NCBI GenBank assembly: GCA_007116095.1
Contig: SKJD01000484.1
Coordinates: 1-6,244, forward strand
Direction of reading: 5' to 3'
DNA from: Candidatus Hydrogenedentota bacterium
GTDB taxonomy: Bacteria > Hydrogenedentota > Hydrogenedentia > Hydrogenedentales > SCBR16-9
Length of the DNA: 6,244 nucleotides
Shown: one piece after another, positions 1 to 5,984 of the stretch
Numbering within the stretch: the stretch's first letter is position 1
How the letters are laid out: each line of letters begins with the position of its first letter
Notes under the pieces: model-generated
The model's database searches: none
What the model was told of the DNA's origin: nothing
What the model saw: the letters and a program-made list of their open reading frames with translations, nothing else
Made by a program: the position numbers and the translations under genes

Positions 1-740
1 CAGCCGTCGCAACCGTGTGCTTTGTGTTCGATTTTGTCGTTGTGTACGGTGTGCGGCAGTTCGGGATCGTTCAAAACCTTGTGTAACGGATCCTTCAGTA
101 CCGAGCCCAGTTTGTACTCGTCTTGTCCATCCACCAGGCCACAGGTGTAGAGTTCGCCGGCGGCATTCACGAAGACCATCTTCTGCGGGCGTGTGCAAAC
201 CATTTCCGCGTCCTTGTGGTGATCCTCGTTGGGTACACAAAGGCGGAATCCCAGTTCTTCCAGCACGCAGGCCTTCTTGTAGGCGGCATCGCACAACATG
301 ATGCGGGTCATGTCCGGGTCCAGTTGCTTGATGGCGTCCATCTCTGCTTGCAGCAGACTTGGCGCATTGCTCTGCAACCCCACGGTCATGTGGTGGGCGT
401 CCTGGGCCCATTGGCAAATCGACCAGATGTCCGGGTGCTGGGCAAAATTGCCGGAGCGCAAGCTGAGCACGAGCCAATTCACGCCCAGGGAGGCGGCTTC
501 GTCAATCACGTTCAGCCACTCTTCCAGCTTCATCGGCTGTTTTGTGGCGGGCTTGTTCTCAGGTTGCGCAATCCCTGCCTCTGTCACAAAGGCCCAGAGG
601 TAATAGAATTCATCGCCGCTGGTCTTCTTATGACTGCGCTCGTAACTGGCGTTCACTTCCTCACGAACCCGGCGGGGAAGGTCAAATAGTTCGGTAGCTG
701 GCATTGCTTTTACTGCGTCCGTTTTTTCTGAATGATTCAT
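1..740 (-). CDS. Radical-SAM-like protein with SPASM domain, lacking the CX3CX2C motif (3' end outside window)
   Basis: The frame is open from ATG at 740 to the left edge, giving 246 residues without the C-terminus. C182, G195 and C200 form CX12GX4C, the signature that opens SPASM domains (family knowledge: these bind auxiliary Fe-S clusters in peptide- and enzyme-maturing radical SAM proteins). The visible end, HGCDG followed by a codon starting TG, fits the next CX2C pair. Residues 70-126 read like a radical SAM barrel: a helix ending in SLGVNWLVLS, then HPDIWSICQWAQ and LQSNAP, the positions where GGEPLLHPDL and TNG usually stand. The N-terminal CX3CX2C motif is absent and the GGE motif is replaced by RSGNF. 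It may therefore be a non-catalytic relative or a partner protein; its substrate is unknown. An in-frame TGA at about 782-784 bounds the N-terminus. GTG at 749, eleven bases after a GGAG, is an alternative start. Codon use is normal, so it does not look like a pseudogene. Confidence 0.8.
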   Translation of the reverse strand, partial: MNHSEKTDAVKAMPATELFDLPRRVREEVNASYERSHKKTSGDEFYYLWAFVTEAGIAQPENKPATKQPMKLEEWLNVIDEAASLGVNWLVLSLRSGNFAQHPDIWSICQWAQDAHHMTVGLQSNAPSLLQAEMDAIKQLDPDMTRIMLCDAAYKKACVLEELGFRLCVPNEDHHKDAEMVCTRPQKMVFVNAAGELYTCGLVDGQDEYKLGSVLKDPLHKVLNDPELPHTVHNDKIEHKAHGCDG

Positions 741-791
741 CTTGCCCACGATACAGACATCTCCACGCTTGATTCCGTAAAATCACTGAAT

Positions 792-818
792 TTTATAAAA
801 TCTCGTGTGCAAATACAA
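792..818 (-). promoter_or_regulatory. Candidate promoter for the SPASM-like gene
   Basis: On the minus strand, TATAAA (797-792) resembles a -10 box and TTGTAT (818-813) a -35 box, with a 15-base spacer, or 16 if CTTGTA is used. This would start transcription near 785, about 45 bases before the ATG. The surrounding sequence is AT-rich compared with the genes. The spacer is shorter than the ideal 17, so this is a tentative call. Confidence 0.3.
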
Positions 819-824
819 GTATTT
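811..824. repeat. Inverted repeat, possible operator
   Basis: AAATAC and GTATTT are perfect 6-base arms around a 2-base centre (AA). The repeat overlaps the candidate -35 box of the divergent SPASM-like gene, a position where a repressor or activator could bind. No regulator is encoded in the window, so the role is inferred only from symmetry and position. Confidence 0.3.
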
Positions 825-1088
825 CCGGCACGCACGAAATTGTTGTGAATTCTGTGAAATGAGGTTGGGGTTCAGGCGCGGCCCCGTAAAGCGACGGTTT
901 AATACGGTTTTCCAATCCGCGCACGCTGTATTTACTACTTTACAATATAAACTTCAGGCAATCGTGATTCATTCCATCAAGATTGATCAATCGGGTGCAT
1001 TTCGAGAAACCATGTCGTTTCCGCAGTGCATCGACGCCGAGAAATTCCGCCTTTATGCCGCCTCAGGCGACCTGGACGCGGTCGGGGC

Positions 1089-1118
1089 TTGTTGCAAATT
1101 TCCCGAACATGTTATACT
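1089..1118 (+). promoter_or_regulatory. Candidate distal promoter upstream of the 6S RNA
   Basis: TATACT at 1113-1118 matches five of six -10 consensus bases. Two -35 choices exist: TTGCAA (1092-1097, spacer 15) or TTGTTG (1089-1094, spacer 18). Transcription would start near 1125, about 145 bases before the mature 6S 5' end. In E. coli, ssrS is also read from a distal promoter giving a longer precursor, so a tandem arrangement is plausible here. It could instead drive an unrecognised small transcript. Confidence 0.35.
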
Positions 1119-1256
1119 GCGTTCAGATAGATGGCCCGCAAGATGCGGATGCGACAGCTTGCTGCAAGCGCCTGTTTGGCGCTACGAAGCACGCCAGGCA
1201 ACGATCGCCAAGTGCGTCGTTTTCGGGCCAACTTAATCGGCGTGATCCCCCAGGAA

Positions 1257-1263
1257 TTATATG
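1257..1263 (+). promoter_or_regulatory. Candidate proximal -10 box of the 6S RNA
   Basis: TTATATG lies six to seven bases before the expected 6S 5' end at about 1267-1270. The best -35-like word, TTAATC or CTTAAT near 1232-1238, is 19-20 bases away, so the -35 match is poor. The call rests mainly on its distance from the RNA end. Confidence 0.3.
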
Positions 1264-1266
1264 TTT

Positions 1267-1453
1267 TTCCCTGCGGTGTTCGTCCAAGGCAATCAAGCGT
1301 CAAACCTTTCATGATGAACCGGGTGCTCAATATTTGCGCAGTATACGACAGGCCTCCTCCGGGTGGAAGTCGAATGACTGCCGTGAGAGCGCCCACCCTA
1401 GTAAGGGAAAGGTTCGTTGCGCTTACTCTATCGCCTGACGGCACATGCGGGGA
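1267..1453 (+). ncRNA. ssrS: 6S RNA
   Basis: 6S RNA binds the housekeeping sigma-RNA polymerase holoenzyme by imitating an open promoter, and lowers transcription in stationary phase. The 5' end CCCTGCGGTGTTCGTC and the 3' end CTGACGGCACATGCGGGG resemble the ends of proteobacterial 6S RNAs and pair with each other (1269-1284 with 1437-1452, small bulges). Further in, nested helices continue: AGGC/GCCT (1287-1290/1433-1436), AAGCG/CGCTT (1295-1299/1420-1424), AACCTTTC/GAAAGGTT (1303-1310/1407-1414), GGGTGCTC/GAGCGCCC (1321-1328/1387-1394), then GCAGT/ACTGC (1338-1342/1377-1381) and CGAC/GTCG (1346-1349/1369-1372). AATATTT at 1329-1335 sits where E. coli has GATATTT at the central bubble. A small hairpin, CCCT-AGTA-AGGG (1396-1407), recalls the hairpin on the 3' side of that bubble. 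The length of about 187 fits the usual 180-200. Neither ygfA nor zapA, common neighbours elsewhere, is adjacent. The exact ends are estimated. Confidence 0.85.
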
Positions 1454-1461
1454 TTTTTTTT
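1447..1461 (+). terminator. T-run at the 3' end of the 6S RNA
   Basis: The last arm of the closing stem, GCGGGG, is followed by A and eight T (1454-1461). A GC-rich arm next to a T-run is what an intrinsic terminator needs, with the long 6S rod as the hairpin. The stem is interrupted by bulges, so termination may be partial and some transcription could continue into the ResB-like gene 66 bases downstream. Confidence 0.45.
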
Positions 1462-1527
1462 ATGGCGGTTGGCGCGCTCCCGGGGAGGCCAAGGCAGCAC
1501 CGGAAATGGGCGTGGCTGCGAACCTGA

Positions 1528-3195
1528 ATGGCAAGCCTACTCATCATGACGAATGCATCCAATTTTGTCCTGGACAATCCTACCTTATTTCGGCGCCTCA
1601 GCAACGCCTTGGTCTTTCTAGGTGTCCTGGCCTTCCTGATTGGCGCGGCGATACAGCATCTGTACCGCTTTGAAGGCTATCTTTACGTGACGCTGGGGCT
1701 GAGCGAAGATGTGTTGGTTCGGGAGACGGAAACCGGTGCGCCACCGGGAGGTCTTGCTTCCTGGACGGCCTACGAAACGGTATCTGATCTCGGATCGGCT
1801 CCCTTCAACCTGGGGGACGCCGCACGCGCTTTTTACCCAGCGGGTAGGCATGATATCCTGAAACTCCCCTTTCGCCTGCGTCTGGACGTCTTGGAGGTGC
1901 TGGAAGCCCCGGCGACGCGATACGCCATTGTGACCCGTGACCCGGCGACTGGAGCCGACAAGGCTGACGATACCCGGACCCCCGGGAGGGTGGCTGCCGG
2001 CGATGTCGTCACCCTGGCGGGGCAGACCTGGGAGGTCGAAAGCATCCGCCCCTGGATGGGCCTCATCCACCACGTTGGCGGCCCGCCCATGGCGAATGTG
2101 AGCGTGCAAATCGGCGAACGATTCTGGGAAGACATCTTTCTCCAAGATGCGGCATGGCTTGTGGGGAATGGCCCGACCGCCTTGCGCTTTGAATGGTTTG
2201 ACAGTGAGGAAGCCGCCTTGCAGGCCATGCGGGACAGCGCGCCGGGTCCGGAAGCCGGTCGCTGGGGAGTGCAGGAGGGCACGGGCATCCACTGGATACA
2301 GTCGTTCATGCCGGGCAATGGCGTGACGCTGAATGACGGGACCGAGATCACACTGCTGGACTTCGAGTCGACTTTTGCGCTGTCGCCCGACGCGGATTAT
2401 GACGCCGCGGCGGACTTTGCCGATTATGAGGGGCCGGTCATGCTCGTGCAGATAGAGCGGGAGCCGGTGGCGTTGCGTCAACTCCATACGCCCCGGGGAC
2501 TGCTGCATACCGAAGCCAATGCCGCCGCCACCCCCGAGGACGTGGTCAACGCGCCCGTCCTGCACATGGAGTACCCCGCCGCGTATCCCAACATGGTGCA
2601 TGTGCACGCCTGGCGGGACGGCGCGGCCTGGGTGCAGGTCCTTCATCGGCAACCCGACGGGAGCATGCAAGAGCGTCGCGCCCTGTTGGAAGAATCGCCG
2701 GACATACAGGCCGCCACCTTGACTTGGGATGAGGGTAGCGCCCTGCGCCTCGAACAGGTCCTGGCGCAAGCGCTTCCGGTGGATTTGCAGGAGGAAGCGC
2801 TTCAGGAAGCGCTGCTGCGCAGCGATACCGCATCGGGTGCGCAACGCCTGCGCCTGCGTGAAGGAGAATGGCGGCATATCGGAAGCAAGCATGTGCGCTT
2901 GGAGCCGGAGCGGCATCCCGGCCGGGTGCGCCAAGAGTTCACGGCCTATACCCCCGGGGAACAACGGAGTCATGGTCTGTTACTTGGTCCCGGCCGCACG
3001 GTACAATATCAGGGCTGGCGGATAGCCCAGGCCGATGCGCCCGTCGACACCGATGCGGCTGCCTTGTTGTCGTTTTCCCGGCGGCCTTCCGGCCCCTTGT
3101 GGATCAAAGGCTGCCTGCTGGTGGCGGTCGGATTTCTTGGGCGGGGCTACCTGTGGTATCGTAAACGCGCCCCTGCCCTGTCTTCGCCGTTGTGA
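1528..3195 (+). CDS. ResB-like membrane protein (cytochrome c biogenesis family relative)
   Basis: This protein of 555 residues has one membrane segment near the N-terminus (about 24-44), a domain of about 475 residues, and one membrane segment near the C-terminus (about 524-543) followed by RKR. The large domain is therefore probably outside the cytoplasmic membrane. Residues 113-124 (LPFRLRLDVLEV) and the end (GRTVQYQGWRIAQ at about 489-501, then a beta stretch and the last membrane segment) match the ResB pattern in which a 'yxGyR.yQ' strand precedes the final helix. ResB works with CcsA in System II haem delivery and cytochrome c maturation. This copy has one N-terminal membrane segment where ResB usually has three, and no CcsA gene is seen, so haem handling is uncertain. 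An in-frame TGA (1525-1527) directly precedes ATG 1528. ATG 1546 is an alternative start, and neither has a clear Shine-Dalgarno. It is probably first in an operon with the next gene. Confidence 0.6.
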   Translation: MASLLIMTNASNFVLDNPTLFRRLSNALVFLGVLAFLIGAAIQHLYRFEGYLYVTLGLSEDVLVRETETGAPPGGLASWTAYETVSDLGSAPFNLGDAARAFYPAGRHDILKLPFRLRLDVLEVLEAPATRYAIVTRDPATGADKADDTRTPGRVAAGDVVTLAGQTWEVESIRPWMGLIHHVGGPPMANVSVQIGERFWEDIFLQDAAWLVGNGPTALRFEWFDSEEAALQAMRDSAPGPEAGRWGVQEGTGIHWIQSFMPGNGVTLNDGTEITLLDFESTFALSPDADYDAAADFADYEGPVMLVQIEREPVALRQLHTPRGLLHTEANAAATPEDVVNAPVLHMEYPAAYPNMVHVHAWRDGAAWVQVLHRQPDGSMQERRALLEESPDIQAATLTWDEGSALRLEQVLAQALPVDLQEEALQEALLRSDTASGAQRLRLREGEWRHIGSKHVRLEPERHPGRVRQEFTAYTPGEQRSHGLLLGPGRTVQYQGWRIAQADAPVDTDAAALLSFSRRPSGPLWIKGCLLVAVGFLGRGYLWYRKRAPALSSPL

Positions 3196-3272
3196 CGAAG
3201 GGTATGGCGTGGGGCATCTCGAAAACGAGCAGGCATGGTTACGTGGCGACACGAATCGCAGCATAGATACAC

Positions 3273-3279
3273 GGAGAAG
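3273..3279 (+). promoter_or_regulatory. Ribosome binding site that decides the start of the GT-C/TPR gene
   Basis: GGAGAAG ends three bases before ATG 3283, and its GGAG core lies six bases away, a good Shine-Dalgarno. The frame is also open from ATG 3235, but that codon has no proper site. The later start gives a protein beginning MSGERSPESE. Confidence 0.7.
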
Positions 3280-3282
3280 CGT

Positions 3283-5967
3283 ATGTCTGGAGAACGTTCC
3301 CCAGAGTCCGAACCGGAACAGGAACCGACGCTGCCGGAGCAGGCCGCTGAAGCCGGACCGGAAACTGGCGCGACAGGCCCGGAGGACACGGATCTGATCA
3401 CGGACCCCCTGGCCGATGCGGAGCGCCCGCAATCGACCACGCCGCGACCGCCCCTGAAGGACATCGGGGATCGGGGCAACCAGATTGCGCAGGTCCTGAT
3501 GTGTATCTTTATGATTGTGCTGGCGGGCCTGCTCTCCGGATACAACGCGCTGTATGTGCCGTTCCACGGTGAAGACCTGCGCCTCTTTGTCGAGCATGAC
3601 GCGCTGCAACGCCTGGTGACCGTCCCCGAAGCCTGGGGACTCCTGCCTTACGCCCCGCTGACGCTGGTCGGGTACGCCTTCAACTGGATACTCGCGCCTT
3701 ATAATGTCACCGTCATGCACTGGGGCAGCCTGCTCCTGCACCTGGCCAATGGCGTATTGCTCTTTCTGGTGGCGCGTCAACTGCTGCCGCGTAAAAGCGC
3801 CGAGCCGGTGGCGATGCTGGCGGGGCTGGCCTTCGTCGTGCATCCCGCCCACGTCGAAAGTCTGGCAATGCTGGCGGGCAGGCCCCTGATCCAGGGCGCC
3901 TTCTTCGCCCTGCTTGCCATCTACCTCTTCCAGCGCCTGGCGCAAACCAAGCAGCCTGGCCTGGATGCTGTAAGCTGGCCTTTCGCCGCGATATTGCTCT
4001 GCTACGCGCTTGCCGTGGGCAGCCATTTCGGCATGATCTTGTTGCCGGTCCTGCTTTGGAGCCTCTACGTTATAACCAGCCCTTCGGAAACTTGCAGCGC
4101 GGCGGCCCTGCGTATTCAACGCCACACCCTGCGCTGGGTAAGCGTGCTGGGGGGCATATTGCTGCTGGTGCTGCTCAACCGCGGCGCCCTTATGGCGATG
4201 GAATTCCGCACCGGCGTGACCGCCCTGAGCGCACTCGTTCCGCAGGGGCTGCGGAACCTCTTTCCCGTTGCGACCTCGGACCCGATCCACGCCCACGCTG
4301 CGACCCTGGCCCTGAATGGGGTCGGCATGCTGCTTTTCGTACTGCTGGCCGTGGCGATCGGGGTGTTGCTGTGGCGTAAACATGCCCTCGGCGTGCCGTT
4401 GCTCTGGTTCGGTCTGGGGCTGATCATGCTGTTGCCGGCGCTGTCCGCTGAGGTGGTAATGGCCCAGCGCAACCTGTATTTTGCCGTGGCCGGAGCCATG
4501 TTGCTCCTGCCCATGCTGGTGGTCGGTTTGGCGCAGCGCGGCGGCAAGCAGGGGGCAGGTATTGCCGCGAGTCTGTTGTTGCTGCTGGTGGTCTATGGCC
4601 TCTATTCGAGCTATGTGCACACCCTGCAATGGCGTTTTCCGGAGTCCTTCTGGGCGCATGCGGCGGAGCAGTACCCCGAGGACCCCCGTCCTTGGGAGTA
4701 TCTTGGCGCGTATTACCGCCAGCAGACCCAATTTGCCGAAACGCCCCAGGAAGCCGGAGAGTGGCTCGGGAAACAGGTGCAGGCCTGGGGAGCCGTACTG
4801 GAACGCAATCCGGAATCTTTCTGGGCGCATGCGGCCTTGGGCAAGGCGCTGCAAGCGCAGGGCTTGCCCAGGGAAGCCGAAGCGCACCTGGAACAGGCTT
4901 TGCGCCTGAACCCGGATGATGGGGAGCTATCGATGCGCCTGGCCAATGTCCATGAATCGGAATTTCCGGAACTGGGCGAAGCGGCCCTGATACGGGCGAT
5001 TGACCTCTATGAACATGCGGAAGCACATGGCTTCATGCCGCCGGAAGGCCGTATTCAGTATGCCCAGTTGGCCATGTATTTCGGCGATATCGACAAAAGC
5101 CTCGCCCTGCTGGAGTCGGTCCGGGCCTTTGAGCTTGATGACGACACGCCCCTGGCGGCGCGGGTGCAGCAAATACGCACCATGCGCAATCAGCAGGAGG
5201 CGATGAAGCAGCAGGTCGCCCAGGTTGCGATGGAGCAGCCGGGCAGCATTGAGGCCCTGCTGATGCGGGCGGAGTACCAGTTGTTCGTCGGGGATCGTCT
5301 ACGCACCTTCTATCTGCTGGACGGGCTGTTGCAACGGGAACCGGAAAACCGCGAAGCCTGGACCCTGATGGGCGTGGTGCGCGCCGCCCTGGGGCAGACC
5401 GGGGACTTTATTCAGGAGCGGGGCATGCAGCATCTGGCGGACCGCGAGGCCTGGCGCGCGTTGATAGTGCGTTGCCTCTCCGGCGGCCAGTTCGAGGAGG
5501 CCGAAACCTACAGCGCGCATTACCTCGCGCATCAGACGGCGGAAACCTTGCCGACGGATATGCGCCCTGAGCTGCTCATGGCCGATTTTGCATTGGAGTT
5601 GCAACAGGCGATGCTCGCGGGCATGGTCTTGCAACAACTTGCCGAAGAAGAACCCGACAACTACGCTCCCTGGCTGCGCCTGGCGCGGATCGCCCGGCAG
5701 CAGGACAACCAGGCGGCATATCAGGAATACACCCGGGAAGCAGCGCAGCGCGGCGCCCCGGCGGATGCCCTCGAGGCGCTGGCGGAAGACCGGGAACCTG
5801 TGACGGCCTCACCGTTGCCCGCGCCGCTTTTGCCGGATACCGACGTTGAAGCCGAAGATTTTGAAGATACGGATGTCGTAGCGCCTGAAACGGTTCCAGA
5901 CGACGAAGAAGAGGTTGAAGAGGAAGAAGAAGCGTTGCCAGAGGTGCCGCGTGTAATCTTGCGCTAA
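3283..5967 (+). CDS. GT-C glycosyltransferase-like membrane protein with C-terminal TPR domain (TMTC-like architecture)
   Basis: This protein has 894 residues. Residues 1-65 are acidic and Pro-rich, probably cytoplasmic. About 10-11 membrane segments fill 70-441. A soluble TPR region follows (about 453-835; clearest unit 514-545, AHAALGKALQAQG ... LNPDD), then a Pro/Asp/Glu-rich tail (838-894). The membrane part carries landmarks of bacterial proteins resembling eukaryotic TMTC O-mannosyltransferases: H146 and LLHLANG (151-157), HPAHVES (187-193), AGR (198-200) and QRNLY (395-399). Those proteins move a sugar from a lipid-linked donor onto proteins outside the membrane, with the TPRs thought to hold the acceptor. 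Two expected sites differ: the first-loop acidic pair reads HGED (95-98) instead of the usual DD, and the YRPL motif is YAPL (123-126). Activity is therefore uncertain. With 11 segments and a cytoplasmic N-terminus, the TPRs would face the periplasm. The gene starts 87 bases after the ResB-like gene and ends 17 bases before the mgtC-like gene. The donor and target are unknown. Confidence 0.75.
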   Translation: MSGERSPESEPEQEPTLPEQAAEAGPETGATGPEDTDLITDPLADAERPQSTTPRPPLKDIGDRGNQIAQVLMCIFMIVLAGLLSGYNALYVPFHGEDLRLFVEHDALQRLVTVPEAWGLLPYAPLTLVGYAFNWILAPYNVTVMHWGSLLLHLANGVLLFLVARQLLPRKSAEPVAMLAGLAFVVHPAHVESLAMLAGRPLIQGAFFALLAIYLFQRLAQTKQPGLDAVSWPFAAILLCYALAVGSHFGMILLPVLLWSLYVITSPSETCSAAALRIQRHTLRWVSVLGGILLLVLLNRGALMAMEFRTGVTALSALVPQGLRNLFPVATSDPIHAHAATLALNGVGMLLFVLLAVAIGVLLWRKHALGVPLLWFGLGLIMLLPALSAEVVMAQRNLYFAVAGAMLLLPMLVVGLAQRGGKQGAGIAASLLLLLVVYGLYSSYVHTLQWRFPESFWAHAAEQYPEDPRPWEYLGAYYRQQTQFAETPQEAGEWLGKQVQAWGAVLERNPESFWAHAALGKALQAQGLPREAEAHLEQALRLNPDDGELSMRLANVHESEFPELGEAALIRAIDLYEHAEAHGFMPPEGRIQYAQLAMYFGDIDKSLALLESVRAFELDDDTPLAARVQQIRTMRNQQEAMKQQVAQVAMEQPGSIEALLMRAEYQLFVGDRLRTFYLLDGLLQREPENREAWTLMGVVRAALGQTGDFIQERGMQHLADREAWRALIVRCLSGGQFEEAETYSAHYLAHQTAETLPTDMRPELLMADFALELQQAMLAGMVLQQLAEEEPDNYAPWLRLARIARQQDNQAAYQEYTREAAQRGAPADALEALAEDREPVTASPLPAPLLPDTDVEAEDFEDTDVVAPETVPDDEEEVEEEEEALPEVPRVILR
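4639..4835 (+). repeat. Internal duplication in the first TPR units
   Basis: PESFWAHAA occurs twice, at residues 453-461 and 510-518. The underlying DNA (4639-4664 and 4810-4835) is identical at 24 of 26 positions, with a period of 171 bases (57 residues). This is far closer than ordinary TPR degeneracy and suggests a recent unit duplication or local gene conversion. The residues between the copies are not obviously duplicated. Confidence 0.7.
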
Positions 5968-5984
5968 ATGGATGCCTATAGCTG

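Larger units (their letters stand above)
741..1264. other. Intergenic region without a convincing gene
   Basis: This stretch separates the minus-strand SPASM-like gene from the 6S RNA. The part from about 780 to 1000 is AT-rich, with several TATAAA-like words (792-797, 946-951) and a perfect 12-base palindrome, GATTGATCAATC, at 981-992. A small open frame, 1012-1236 on the plus strand (74 codons), has about 30 gene-like codons at its start (MSFPQCIDAEKFRLYAASGD) and a weak GAG five bases before its ATG. Its second half is rich in Cys, Trp and Arg and looks non-coding. I recognise no family, so it could be a gene remnant or chance. Two overlapping hairpins lie at 1157-1169 (GCTTG/CAAGC, loop CTG) and 1167-1183 (AGCGCC/GGCGCT, loop TGTTT). 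They cannot both form at once. Confidence 0.5.

Noticed and set aside
123..689. Open frame of 188 codons on the plus strand
   Set aside because: The opposite strand carries the SPASM-like gene with its ordered cysteine motif and radical-SAM-like pattern. The plus product shows no family.
1131..1673. Open frame of 180 codons on the plus strand
   Set aside because: It runs through the whole 6S RNA and its T-run and into the start of the ResB-like gene in another frame. Its composition is unlike the neighbouring proteins.
1618..2973. Open frame of 451 codons on the minus strand
   Set aside because: It is antisense to the ResB-like gene, which has membrane segments and family-like motifs. The minus product is Gly/Arg/His-rich without a recognisable fold.
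3182..3229. Hairpins CTTCG/CGAAG and CTCG-AAAA-CGAG between the ResB-like and GT-C/TPR genes
   Set aside because: The stems are only 4-5 bases and no T-run follows, so they are not credible terminators.
3235..3282. Upstream start (ATG 3235) for the GT-C/TPR gene
   Set aside because: It has no proper Shine-Dalgarno, while ATG 3283 has GGAGAAG at good distance. The 16 extra residues do not resemble the acidic N-terminus that follows.
2980..4887. Open frame of 635 codons on the minus strand
   Set aside because: It lies opposite the ResB-like end and the GT-C/TPR gene, whose protein shows clear family motifs. The minus product is rich in Gln, Arg and His without recognisable domains, as expected from the antisense of GC-biased codons.
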